From positions 62,001-126,000 of the forward strand of contig NZ_JAHBGI010000010.1 in the NCBI RefSeq assembly GCF_018500185.1: 64,000 bases of DNA, in the 5' to 3' direction. Source of the stretch: Litoribacter ruber. Lineage in GTDB: Bacteria > Bacteroidota > Bacteroidia > Cytophagales > Cyclobacteriaceae. The position numbers were made by a program, and so were the translations under genes. Below are positions 18,367 through 26,790 of the stretch, in pieces; within the stretch, counting starts at the first letter, position 1, and the number at the start of each line of letters is the position of its first letter. Below the pieces are notes generated by a model. That model saw nothing but the letters and a program-made list of their open reading frames with translations, did not search any database and was not told where the DNA came from.

Positions 18367-18737
18367 TGCTTGTTTACCATGTGGTTGGCCACTTTTACGA
18401 AGTACCCCAACATTTGATCTTTTACCGTGGAATCAAAATCCATTTTATCCATTGCCTTCATCATGGCATTCAGCCAGGCATCCCGCATCCTACCGCCGAT
18501 TTCCCAGTTGAAATGCCTTCTGCGCAACATGGGATGGCCCCGCTTTTCGCTGTAAGTCTGGGGGCCGCCAAATACCTGTAGCAAAAACAGGAAAAGCCTT
18601 TCCTCGGCAGGAGCCAACTCCTCGGGATAAAGAGCCCTCAGATCTGGGTTTAGAGCCACTTCCTCATAGAAATAATGGACCAGCTTCTTGATTTTTTCCT
18701 CCCCAATTTTGCTATAGATTGTTTGGAAATCGTGCAT
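18363..18737 (-). CDS. Truncated hemoglobin, group II (GlbO-like)
   Basis: From the ATG at 18737 the protein has 124 residues; an upstream ATG at 18755 would add six. It matches group II truncated globins: LVHYFYEEVALNPDLRALYP, the VFGGPQTYSEKRGHPMLRRR run with the proximal His in RGHP..RRRH, and RDAWL with the conserved Trp at position G8. Such globins bind O2 or NO and usually serve NO detoxification or redox protection. It is the first gene of the compact minus-strand operon with plsC, gatC and the membrane-TPR gene. Confidence 0.93.
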   Translation of the reverse strand: MHDFQTIYSKIGEEKIKKLVHYFYEEVALNPDLRALYPEELAPAEERLFLFLLQVFGGPQTYSEKRGHPMLRRRHFNWEIGGRMRDAWLNAMMKAMDKMDFDSTVKDQMLGYFVKVANHMVNKQ

Positions 18738-18804
18738 GCTTTTTCTTTGGCACAAACATACTTAAAAAAAACCTGAAATCTGCAGGCAAGGATCTTAACA
18801 AATA

Positions 18805-20166
18805 TTAAACCATCCGTTTGACTCTTAGGGAGGTGCCCTCGGCGCTGATCACCACTATTTTTTCTCCCCTATCGATAAATTCCCCGCGGCTGTAGGCATC
18901 ATACAGTTCATCTTCCACTATTATTTTGCCGCTAGGCATAAGTCGGGTATGCGTGACTCCTTCCTTGCCTACCAGCGAATCGCTGTAGAAGGAACTGGTA
19001 TAGCCTTCCGACTTGCTGAGGGTAGTGGCCAAAGAGATGTGGTTGAAAGCTTTCCATTGGTTTACCTTTGGTGCCAGGTAGAAAATCAGGGCTATGCTGA
19101 TTACTGCCGAAAGGATCACGGTAAGCAATGCGGTAAATAATTCCCCTGTGGGCACAAAAGTGAAGTCAAAGGCGTCGTTTGGCAGCATGCCGAAGGTAAG
19201 TCCGGCCAGGATACCCAAGATGCCCAATATGCCAAACACCCCAAATCCCGGCAGCACGAATATTTCGACCGCCAGCAGGACAAAACCAACTATAAAAATC
19301 AAAATCTCCCAATTCCCAGCCAATCCGGTGAGGTAATAGGGGATGAAATATAAGATCATCGCCAATACGGACGCAGCCAGAGGGAAGCCCACGCCCGGTG
19401 TCTGGATCTCAAAGTAGATGCCTGCAAATATCACCAGAATCAAGAAACCGCTGACAGCAGGGTTTAGGAAGAAAGCAATGACCTTTTCCACGCCGCTTGG
19501 TTCATATCGGGTGATTTCAAAATCAGTAATGCCCTGCCTTTCTATGATTTCCTCAATACTGTTTACTTGGGCTTCACAAAAGCCGTTTTCTATGGCTTCA
19601 GAAACCGAAAAGGTAATAACCGAGCCCTCCTTGGTGATGCCTTCTATTTCGATGCTCTGGTCCACCATGGCTTCGGCGATTTGGGGATCGCGGCCTTTGG
19701 CTTCAGCGGTGCTTCTCATCATGGAGCGCATGTAGGATTGGTACTTGTCGGGAGCCGCTTCGCCTGATCCACCTACCACCACTGTGGCGGCGCCTATGCT
19801 TGCCCCGCGGGCCATGTAGATGCTGTCGGCTGCTATGGAGATCAGTGCCCCTGCGGAGGCGGCATCCTTGTCTATGAACACGTGGATGGGAATCTCCGAC
19901 TCCAATACCATGGTACGGATATCGTCGGCATCATTAACAGCCCCTCCGTAAGTATCCATATGGATGATGATGAGGTCGGCGGCTTTTTCCTTGGCCTCCT
20001 CCATGGCAAGGGTGACCTGTCTGTTCATCCTGGGGTCTATGTCCGATTTGATGTCAAAAACAAAAACCTTGGAAGTGGCGGCTGGAATGCTGTTCTCCTG
20101 AAAAGCAAAGCTTTGGGAAGCTACTAGGCCCAGCAAACATAGCCATATATAAAAAGGATACTTCAT
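18805..20166 (-). CDS. NfeD family membrane serine protease
   Basis: From the ATG at 20166 the protein has 453 residues with a signal peptide (MKYPFYIWLCLLGLVASQSFAF). The N-terminal domain has the ClpP-class fold of NfeD/stomatin-operon proteases. The catalytic Ser is in DKDAASAGALIS, and the Lys general base probably in DKYQSYMRS. Four or five membrane helices follow at about 225-370, then a C-terminal OB-fold domain (385-453) ending SLRVKRMV. Such proteases usually cleave stomatin-like partners, but no stomatin gene is adjacent. The alternative ATG at 20190 would put eight residues before the signal peptide. Confidence 0.9.
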   Translation of the reverse strand: MKYPFYIWLCLLGLVASQSFAFQENSIPAATSKVFVFDIKSDIDPRMNRQVTLAMEEAKEKAADLIIIHMDTYGGAVNDADDIRTMVLESEIPIHVFIDKDAASAGALISIAADSIYMARGASIGAATVVVGGSGEAAPDKYQSYMRSMMRSTAEAKGRDPQIAEAMVDQSIEIEGITKEGSVITFSVSEAIENGFCEAQVNSIEEIIERQGITDFEITRYEPSGVEKVIAFFLNPAVSGFLILVIFAGIYFEIQTPGVGFPLAASVLAMILYFIPYYLTGLAGNWEILIFIVGFVLLAVEIFVLPGFGVFGILGILGILAGLTFGMLPNDAFDFTFVPTGELFTALLTVILSAVISIALIFYLAPKVNQWKAFNHISLATTLSKSEGYTSSFYSDSLVGKEGVTHTRLMPSGKIIVEDELYDAYSRGEFIDRGEKIVVISAEGTSLRVKRMV

Positions 20167-20476
20167 GAATGATGCTATTTTACTCACCAATATACCTAAA
20201 TTATTGATTTTATCGTTGCTCCTATAGTAAAAGAATCGACTTCCAAACTGATTACAGTGCTGATTTTAGGGTGTAATATTTAACGATAATTAAATATTTT
20301 AGTGGCTTTTGCCCGTTGTATTTAAAGAAATTAATTTGAAATTTGTAGGCAAAAATTACCTCTTTGCCACATATTTCGAGCGGATCGTCAAACATCAAAT
20401 AAAACTATCCGTTATTGCTGAAAACAGGTTGATTTTGTTTAAAAAAGTAACATTAATACCAGGTAAGAATATTCTA
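20167..20476. other. 310-base intergenic region between divergent nfeD and LysM genes
   Basis: The region is AT-rich and should hold the promoters of both divergent genes. I see no repeat, no RNA gene and no confident TTTG/TAnnTTTG pair. An open frame runs through the right half into the LysM gene, but its codons before 20477 look non-coding. Confidence 0.5.
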
Positions 20477-21670
20477 ATGAAGAAAAGTTTATTGACTTTG
20501 TGTTTTATGGGTTTAGGAGTGGCAGTGTCGGCATCAGAGTATGCGGCGATGGACTCCGTGGGGATTGAGAAAAAGGATGGCAAAACTTTCATCATCCATG
20601 AAATTGACCAAAAGGAAACCCTTTTTGGAATCGCCCGGCGCTATGATGCTCCCATGAACGATATTATTACCGCTAACCCCACCCTTGCCGGCGGCCTTCA
20701 GCCGGGGCAGAGAATCAGGATCCCATATACGGAAAAAGAGCCGCTTCCCGAAGGGGCTAAAGTACATAAGGTGATGCCTGGTGAAACCCTCTTCGCCATT
20801 GCCAAAACCCACAACGTATCCGTGCAGGAAGTGACAGAATGGAACAACCTCAACGGCAACGGCCTAAGTGTAGGCCAAAACCTAATCATCAAGGAGGGTA
20901 AAAAGCCAGCGGCAGTTGAATCGGCTGCAGCCCAAACACCGGCGGCACAGACTCCCGCTGCTCCAGCTACTAAGCGAGAGGAAAAAAGAGCTGAAGCTCC
21001 CCGTGATGCCCAGCCAAACGCAGCTTCTACTGATGGCGAATGGGTGATGCATACTGTAGCCCCAGGGGAAACACTTTTTTCATTGGCCAAAGATTACGAT
21101 ACCAAGGTGGATGATATCATCCGTTGGAATCTGCTTACTTCTACTAACTTGGCCCCTGGGCAAAAGTTGAAAGTTAGCCAGCGAGAAGGTGGGGCGGCCC
21201 CGGCCAGAGCGACCACCCAGACTCCAGCTCAGCAGAACCAAGCTGCCAATCAATCCCAGCCACAGCAGGCAAAAAGCGGGAATGCTGACAAAGCAGACGT
21301 TGCCCAAAAGTGGATAGAAACAGTAAGAAGTGAAGCCCCAGCCGAGAATCCCCGTCCGGTGGTGAATACCAGAACCGCACCGCCAGTGGAGGAATCTACA
21401 GAAAGAAAGAATATCAAGGAAACCGGTCAGGCTGAAGTAATCGAAGGGACCGGAAACCATACCAAATATCTAGTATTGCACAGAAATGCTCCCGTTGGTA
21501 CCATCATGAGGATCAGAAACGAGGAGAATGATGTGACCATCTTTGCCCGAGTGGTAGGAAAACTTCCTGAAACCGGCGACAATGGCAGGTTGCTGATCAA
21601 AGTATCCAAGGCTGCCTACGAGCAACTCAGGGCAGTTAATAGCCGTTTCCCAGTGGAGGTTTCTTATTGA
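20477..21670 (+). CDS. LysM peptidoglycan-binding protein with RlpA-like C-terminal domain
   Basis: From the ATG at 20477 the protein has 397 residues with a signal peptide (MKKSLLTLCFMGLGVAVSAS). An in-frame upstream ATG at 20309 would bury this signal, so it is rejected. Three LysM domains follow, near 32-78 (IDQKETLFGIARRYDAP), 98-142 (VMPGETLFAIAKTHNVS) and 195-240 (VAPGETLFSLAKDYDTK), joined by Ala/Pro/Gln-rich linkers. The last 75 residues (GNHTKYLVLHRNAPVGTIM and on to RFPVEVSY) look like a double-psi beta-barrel as in RlpA. It should bind or remodel peptidoglycan in the periplasm. A strong repeat-derived terminator follows. Confidence 0.88.
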   Translation: MKKSLLTLCFMGLGVAVSASEYAAMDSVGIEKKDGKTFIIHEIDQKETLFGIARRYDAPMNDIITANPTLAGGLQPGQRIRIPYTEKEPLPEGAKVHKVMPGETLFAIAKTHNVSVQEVTEWNNLNGNGLSVGQNLIIKEGKKPAAVESAAAQTPAAQTPAAPATKREEKRAEAPRDAQPNAASTDGEWVMHTVAPGETLFSLAKDYDTKVDDIIRWNLLTSTNLAPGQKLKVSQREGGAAPARATTQTPAQQNQAANQSQPQQAKSGNADKADVAQKWIETVRSEAPAENPRPVVNTRTAPPVEESTERKNIKETGQAEVIEGTGNHTKYLVLHRNAPVGTIMRIRNEENDVTIFARVVGKLPETGDNGRLLIKVSKAAYEQLRAVNSRFPVEVSY

Positions 21671-21680
21671 AAAAGACGGA

Positions 21681-21748
21681 AGACGGGAGACCGAAGGCGG
21701 GAGATTGAGGACGTAGATATATTCGGTCTTCGGTCTCCCGTCTTTTTT
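21681..21748 (+). terminator. Repeat-derived terminator after the LysM gene
   Basis: AGACGGGAGACCGAAG (21681-21696) and CTTCGGTCTCCCGTCT (21728-21743) are a perfect 16-bp inverted repeat with a 31-base loop, followed by a run of T. The arms belong to the GACGGAAGACCG repeat family also seen at 31105-31150 and 39116-39140. Confidence 0.75.
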
Positions 21749-21909
21749 GCCATTTTTAACACATTAGGTTCAATGGGAGCAAAGGCCTTTTAAAAGGGTT
21801 ATTTGCTTCATTTTCAGTGGGTAACTGTTTTGATGAAAAGGAGAGGAATAGCCAATGTTTTTGCGTTTGTCCTTTTTTCGATCTAGTTTTGTGTTCGATT
21901 ACCACTATA

Positions 21910-22467
21910 ATGAATAAATTCCAACTCTTCATTCACCACTTCTTCCGGTTTATCTGGAATGCCATCTTTGTAATTTCCTATCCAGTTCTTGCATCGTTTG
22001 GGCTCTTATTTATAGGGGTTACTTACATGTTTTCCGGCTTGTCAAGGGTGTTGACCAAGTTCAAGAAAGGGGAAAAGATGGAGATTACTTTTGATAAAGC
22101 TGAATGGAAGAAAATGGTTCAGGATAATTCGTTGATAGAGGGGAAGGTCTGCACGCAGATCATGTTTGGGCCTAGCGGATATCATTTCCGAAGGTCTGAT
22201 GGGGTACCTTCCGTTTTGGAAGACTATGTTTTTGGCAACAAAATCAAGGTGTTGGAAGAAGGCTTGCTGCTTGAAAAGTGGAACAGCACCGACTCGAAAG
22301 ACCTTCCCGATTTCGATATCTGCCTTTACGACCCTGACGAAGATTCGCTAAAGTCTCTCACCAATATTAAATGCTTTGATTGGCACTTAGCCGAGCAAGA
22401 TGACAATTCGCTGAACTTCAAATGGTTTGACGGTACCCAAGGCGGGGAGGTGAAGATAGCTCTATGA
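21910..22467 (+). CDS. Hypothetical protein with N-terminal membrane helices
   Basis: From the ATG at 21910 the protein has 185 residues. An in-frame start at 21817 would add 31 residues with no obvious role. Two hydrophobic stretches lie near residues 8-25 and 27-48, the second ending in a basic cluster (LTKFKKGEKM). The rest is soluble and acidic (DFDICLYDPDEDSLKSLTNI). No family is recognised. Its stop overlaps the start of the TIGR02757 gene (ATGA at 22464), so the two are coupled. Confidence 0.65.
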   Translation: MNKFQLFIHHFFRFIWNAIFVISYPVLASFGLLFIGVTYMFSGLSRVLTKFKKGEKMEITFDKAEWKKMVQDNSLIEGKVCTQIMFGPSGYHFRRSDGVPSVLEDYVFGNKIKVLEEGLLLEKWNSTDSKDLPDFDICLYDPDEDSLKSLTNIKCFDWHLAEQDDNSLNFKWFDGTQGGEVKIAL

Positions 22468-23228
22468 GAGAAAGTATGAAGGAGTTTTTGGATGAAAAAG
22501 TGGCTTATTACAACCAGCCGGATTTTATCGAAAACGACCCCATCTGCATTCCCCACCGTTTTACCAAACCCCAAGATATTGAGATTGCCGGGTTTTTTGC
22601 GGCCGTACTGGCTTGGGGACAGCGGAAGACCATAATCAACAAGTGTGTTTCCCTGCTCGAAATGATGGACAATGCTCCGTATGAGTTTATCCTAAACCAT
22701 TCCGAATCAGACCTCAAGTCTTTCCTGCACTTTAAGCACCGCACCTTCAATGCCACTGACACGCTGTATTTTCTGGATTTTTTCCGCAGGTTTTATCAGC
22801 AGCACGGGAGTTTGGAAGAGGCTTTTCTTCCTATAGGAAGCGCCATGGAAATGGAAAAAATGCTGATTCATTTTCATGATTACTTCTTTGCCGACCCATT
22901 GGCTCCCCAGCGGACACGCAAGCATATCGCCACACCTGCTAGAAAGGCCGCCTGTAAACGCATCAACATGTTTCTCCGGTGGATGGTCAGAAAAGACGAC
23001 AAGGGCGTGGACTTTGGTATTTGGCACCGGGTCAAGCCCTCCCAACTCATCTGCCCCTGCGATGTACACGTGGACAGAGTAGGGCGCAAACTTGGTCTGA
23101 TCGAAAGAAAACAGACCGACTGGAGGACAGCCGTCGAACTAACCGGAAGGCTGGCTGAACTTGACCCTCTAGACCCGGTAAAATACGATTTCGCGCTCTT
23201 CGGCTTGGGCGTAGAGGAGAAGTTTTGA
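22464..23228 (+). CDS. TIGR02757 / DUF2400 family protein
   Basis: This 254-residue protein has the conserved features of the TIGR02757 family, which is common in Bacteroidota and has no assigned function: IEIAGFFAAVLAWGQRKTII near residue 40, a central LDFFRRFYQQHGSLEEAF, and the C-terminal RMNMFLRWMVRKD-like block (here KRINMFLRWMVRKDDKGVD). The last is followed by ICPCDVHVDRVGRKLGL, which resembles HhH-type DNA glycosylase ends. A DNA repair role has been suggested by such resemblance, but nothing here proves it. It is coupled to the upstream membrane protein gene and is followed by repeats. Confidence 0.88.
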   Translation: MRESMKEFLDEKVAYYNQPDFIENDPICIPHRFTKPQDIEIAGFFAAVLAWGQRKTIINKCVSLLEMMDNAPYEFILNHSESDLKSFLHFKHRTFNATDTLYFLDFFRRFYQQHGSLEEAFLPIGSAMEMEKMLIHFHDYFFADPLAPQRTRKHIATPARKAACKRINMFLRWMVRKDDKGVDFGIWHRVKPSQLICPCDVHVDRVGRKLGLIERKQTDWRTAVELTGRLAELDPLDPVKYDFALFGLGVEEKF

Positions 23229-23281
23229 GAAGACACAGAGAGACTTTTCACCACAAAGATCAGCTAAGAAACGCAAAGAAT
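23229..23281. repeat. CACAGAG/CGCAAAG-type dispersed repeat
   Basis: GACACAGAGAGACTTTTCAC and then CACAAAGATCAGCTAAGAAA followed by CGCAAAGAA resemble the segments at 30225-30560, 32106-32141 and 39204-39256. It is a non-coding filler sequence right after the TIGR02757 stop. Confidence 0.5.
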
Positions 23282-23327
23282 GAATAGTGGCTTCTATAAT
23301 CCTCATTCAGAATAATGATGAATCAGG

Positions 23328-24913
23328 GTACCAAGTACAACGTACCAAGTACCAGGTATTCGCTGCGGAGGTGCACGTTTGGGAGGCACAGGCTCCATTT
23401 CTGCCGTCCCGAGACATCTTTCCACTATTACCCCATCCGAAGAGCGCAGCTCGGAGGGAGGGTGGCCAGAATAAGAACGGTGAATATCAGAAAAGCCTCC
23501 AAATTACTCCAAAAAGCACCATGCCCTGCGGTGTACTTTGTACCTATTTAAGAGATTTTTACTGGGCAGGGTACCAAGTACAACGTACCAAGTACCAGGT
23601 ATTCGCTGCGGAGGTGCACGTTTGGGAGGCACAGGCTCCATTTCTGCCGTCCCGAGACATCTTTCCACTATTACCCCATCCGAAGAGCGCAGCTCGGAGG
23701 GAGGGTGGCCAGAATAAGAACGGTTAATATCAGAAAAGCCTCCAAATTACTCCAAAAAGCACCATGCCCTGCGGTGTACTTTGTACCTATTAAAGCGTTA
23801 TTTACTGGGCAGGGTACCAAGTACAACGGACCAAGTACCAGGTATTCGCTGCTGAGGTGTGCACATTTGGGAGCCACAGCCTCCATTTCTGCCGTCCCGA
23901 GACATCTTTCCACTATTACCCCCTCCGAAGAGCGCAGCTCGGAGGGAGGGTGGCCAGACTAAGAACTGTTAATATCAGAAAAGCCTCCAAATTACTCCAA
24001 AAAGCACCATGCCCTGCGGTGTACTTTGTACCTATTTAAGAGATTTTTACTGGGCAGGGTACCAAGTACAACGTACCAAGTACCAGGTATTCGCTGCTGA
24101 GGTGTGCACATTTGGGAGGCACAGCCTCCATTTCTGCCGTCACGAGACATCTTTCCACTAATACCCCATCCGAAGAGCGCAGCTCGCAGGGAGGGCGGGC
24201 AGAATAAGAACGGTTAATATCAGAAAAGCCTCCAAATTACTCAAAAAAGCACCATGTTATGCGGTGTACTTAGTACTTGGTACCTAGTACTTTGTACCTA
24301 TTTAAGAGGTTTTTACTGGGCAGGGTACCAAGTACAACGTACCAAGTACCAGGTATTCGCTGCTGAGGTGTGCACATTTGGGAGGCACAGCCTCCATTTC
24401 TGCCGTCCCGAGGCACAGCCTCGGGACAACTACCCGTCATCGTTCACTAATACCCCATCCGAAGAGCGCAGCTCGCAGGGAGGGCGGCGAGAATAACAAC
24501 GGTTAATATCAGAAAAGCCTCCAAATTACTCAAAAAAGCACCATGTTATGCGGTGTACTTAGTACTAGGTACCTAGTCCTTTGTACCGATTTAATAGGTA
24601 TTTACTGGGCAGGGTACCAAGAACAACGTACCAAGTACCAGGTATTCGCTGCTGAGGTGTGCACAGTTGGGAGGCACAGCCTCCATTTCTGCCGTCCCGC
24701 GGCACAGCCTCGGGACAACTACCCGTCATCGTTCACTAATACCCCATCCGAAGAGCGCAGCTCGCAGGGAGGGCGGCGAGAATAACAACGGTTAATATCA
24801 GAAAAGCCTCCAAATTACTCCAAAAAGCACCATGCCCTGCGGTGTACTTTGTACTTGGTACCTAGTACTTTGTACCCTTTCACCTCCGTACTTGGTACCT
24901 AGTGCTTTGTACC
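23328..24913. repeat. Six-unit tandem repeat array, 243-289 base units
   Basis: The anchor GTACCAAG recurs at 23328, 23571, 23814, 24059, 24325 and 24614, giving periods of 243, 243, 245, 266 and 289 bases. Each unit holds a GTAC-rich head, a GGTATTCGCTGC segment, CATTTCTGCCGTCCCGAG, a palindrome-like CCATCCGAAGAGCGCAGCTC followed by GGAGGG, and CAGAAAAGCCTCCAAATTAC. Units lengthen to the right: unit 4 gains about 21 bases of GTACTTGGTACCTAGTAC, and unit 5 also gains about 23 bases around GGCACAGCCTCGGGACAAC. The array ends in more GTAC copies next to the pyrE stop. Reading frames of 60-146 codons run through it because 243 is a multiple of three, but they look like accidents of the repeat. 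Confidence 0.92.
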
Positions 24914-24921
24914 CATTCGCT

Positions 24922-25566
24922 TCATTTACCCCAAATCTCCGGCTTTTCCCTCCATTCTTCCAAAGACTTCAAGTCCTGATCGGAAGCGTAGTCCAGGGCT
25001 ACTGCCTGTGGCAACATAGCAGAGTAATCACTCAAACAAATCAACTTTATTCCAGCATCTTCAAAGTTTTTTCTTGCGATGTCAAATCCGTAAGTAAAAA
25101 TGGCCACCATGCCCATTACTTCGAAACCGGCATTTTTTAAGTCCTGCACGGCCTTAAGGGAACTGCCGCCGGTGGAAACCAGATCTTCCACTACCACCAC
25201 TTTTTGGCCAGGGGTTACTTTCCCTTCGATCATGTTTTCCATGCCATGGCCTTTTGGTTTGGATCTCACGTACAAAAATGGCAAATCCATCTCATCGGCA
25301 ATCAAGGCCCCTTGTGGGATACCCGCAGTAGCCACGCCTGCAATGGATTCTACTCCAGGGAAGTTTTCATTAATAGCACCTACTAGCGCATGCTTGATGT
25401 GGTTTCTTACTTCGGGAAAAGAAAGGGACAATCTGTTGTCACAGTAAATGGGTGATTTCCAGCCTGATGCCCAAGTAAAAGGGCTTTCTGGATTAAGACG
25501 GATGGCTTTTATCTCTAGGAGGTTTTTGGCTACCTCTTCGGCAATGTTTTTGTTAAATAGTTCCAT
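24922..25566 (-). CDS. pyrE: Orotate phosphoribosyltransferase
   Basis: This 214-residue enzyme joins orotate to PRPP to make OMP in pyrimidine synthesis. The PRPP-binding motif is VVVVEDLVSTGGSS near residues 118-131. The flexible-loop lysines and the pyrE-type start (ESPFTWASGWKSPIYCDNRL) are also present. The length is normal. The stop lies only about 10 bases from the tandem repeat array, so the array forms the 3' untranslated region of its mRNA. It diverges from the Nudix gene at 25651. Confidence 0.96.
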   Translation of the reverse strand: MELFNKNIAEEVAKNLLEIKAIRLNPESPFTWASGWKSPIYCDNRLSLSFPEVRNHIKHALVGAINENFPGVESIAGVATAGIPQGALIADEMDLPFLYVRSKPKGHGMENMIEGKVTPGQKVVVVEDLVSTGGSSLKAVQDLKNAGFEVMGMVAIFTYGFDIARKNFEDAGIKLICLSDYSAMLPQAVALDYASDQDLKSLEEWREKPEIWGK

Positions 25567-25650
25567 ACAATAAAATTAAAAGATAAAACCCATAACGCTG
25601 TTGTGATAGGTGTATTTTTTATGCAATTTTAGCTTCTAATCGAATGCCCC

Positions 25651-26337
25651 ATGAGAATTTTCATCAATGACAAGCCTTTAGACATTCTGTCTACTGAGGA
25701 GCTTTCCCCGGAAAAAACCTTTGAATGTATTTATGACAATCCCACAGACCTGCCTTCCTATGTGGAATTTCACGATGATGTGCTGCTTGTAAATCCCTCC
25801 AAGGAGATCATCCACAAATTGCTCTACTTGCTCAGGACTCGAAAACTCAAAAACCTGGATAGCATTACCATCCTGTCCAAAGACAAAGAGAAGCTAAAGA
25901 GATATATCAAAAGCCGATTTTCCATTGTCAAAGCCGCTGGTGGTGTAGTCACAAAAGGCGAAAAGGTGCTTTTTATTAAGAGGCTGGGCAAATGGGATCT
26001 GCCAAAAGGAAAGTTTGACAAAGGTGAAACTCCAGAGGAATGTGCCGTTAGGGAAGTGGAGGAGGAGTGTATGGTAAAGGTGAAATTAGGTGAACCAATC
26101 GTGAAAACGTGGCACACCTACACCCACAACCGCAAAAGCATCCTGAAGAAAACCTATTGGTACGCCATGGAAATCGTGGATGACTCCAACATGAAGCCGC
26201 AGACCGAAGAGGGGATTGAGGATGTGAAGTGGCTCAACCACCAAGAGGCAAAATTCGCCTTGGTCAATTCCTACCCGTCCATGAGGTACCTTTACAAGAA
26301 GTTTATCAAGATGGTGCCCAAGGTTCAGACCTCGTAG
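25651..26337 (+). CDS. Nudix hydrolase with N-terminal extension
   Basis: This 228-residue protein has two parts. Residues 1-85 form an unassigned domain (MRIFINDKPLDILSTEELSP). The Nudix domain follows with a box GKFDKGETPEECAV-REVEEECMV, near residues 115-137, in which all acidic residues are present and only the last Gly is replaced by Met. GKWDLPKGK before the box is typical of (di)nucleoside polyphosphate hydrolases. It is divergent from pyrE (about 85 bases between), and its last 13 bases overlap the convergent coaD gene. The substrate is unknown. Confidence 0.87.
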   Translation: MRIFINDKPLDILSTEELSPEKTFECIYDNPTDLPSYVEFHDDVLLVNPSKEIIHKLLYLLRTRKLKNLDSITILSKDKEKLKRYIKSRFSIVKAAGGVVTKGEKVLFIKRLGKWDLPKGKFDKGETPEECAVREVEEECMVKVKLGEPIVKTWHTYTHNRKSILKKTYWYAMEIVDDSNMKPQTEEGIEDVKWLNHQEAKFALVNSYPSMRYLYKKFIKMVPKVQTS

Positions 26338-26780
26338 GGGAGGAATTCATTGATCTCCCCGCCATAGCGGTGCACTTCCCTTAGGATGGTAGAATTGATC
26401 GAACTGTACTTGGGTGAAGTGATCAGAAACACCGTTTCCAAGTCCTTGTTCAAATGCCTGTTCATCTGGGCGATGGCATTTTCATATTCAAAATCCGTAG
26501 TATTTCTCAAGCCCCTAAGCAGGAAATTGGCCTCGTTCTTTTTGGCTAAGGAGGAGGTGAGTTCGCTGTAGATTACCACTTTCACTTGTGGAAGGTCCTT
26601 GTAGGTCTCTTTGATTTTATCGACGATCAAATCGATGTCAAAATACCTTTTACTTTTGTTGGTGTTGTAACCAATAGCGATAATTACTTCGTCGAAGAGC
26701 TCCACGCCCCTCATTACTATATCGTGGTGACCAAGGGTAAACGGGTCAAAAGAACCCGGAAAAATAGCTACTTTTTTCAT
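26325..26780 (-). CDS. coaD: Phosphopantetheine adenylyltransferase
   Basis: This 151-residue enzyme of CoA synthesis transfers AMP from ATP to 4'-phosphopantetheine. The nucleotidyltransferase motif is in IFPGSFDPFTLGHHDIV, with the T/HxGH element as TLGH. LLRGLRNTTDFEYE and SSINSTILREV are further CoaD signatures. The length is normal. The DUF3822 gene lies upstream on the same strand with a short gap (about 10 bases), an arrangement common in this phylum. Confidence 0.97.
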   Translation of the reverse strand: MKKVAIFPGSFDPFTLGHHDIVMRGVELFDEVIIAIGYNTNKSKRYFDIDLIVDKIKETYKDLPQVKVVIYSELTSSLAKKNEANFLLRGLRNTTDFEYENAIAQMNRHLNKDLETVFLITSPKYSSINSTILREVHRYGGEINEFLPYEV

Positions 26781-26790
26781 TCAATCGGTT

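Noticed and set aside
20309-20476. N-terminal extension of the LysM protein
   Set aside because: It would put 56 residues before a good signal peptide.
23287-24785. Several 60-146 codon frames in the tandem array
   Set aside because: The frames follow the repeat unit, occur in more than one phase and both strands, and lack start signals and domain-like composition. Kept as a repeat.
23328-24913. CRISPR array
   Set aside because: Units of 243-289 bases are contiguous and nearly identical, without short repeats separated by unique spacers, and no cas genes are nearby.
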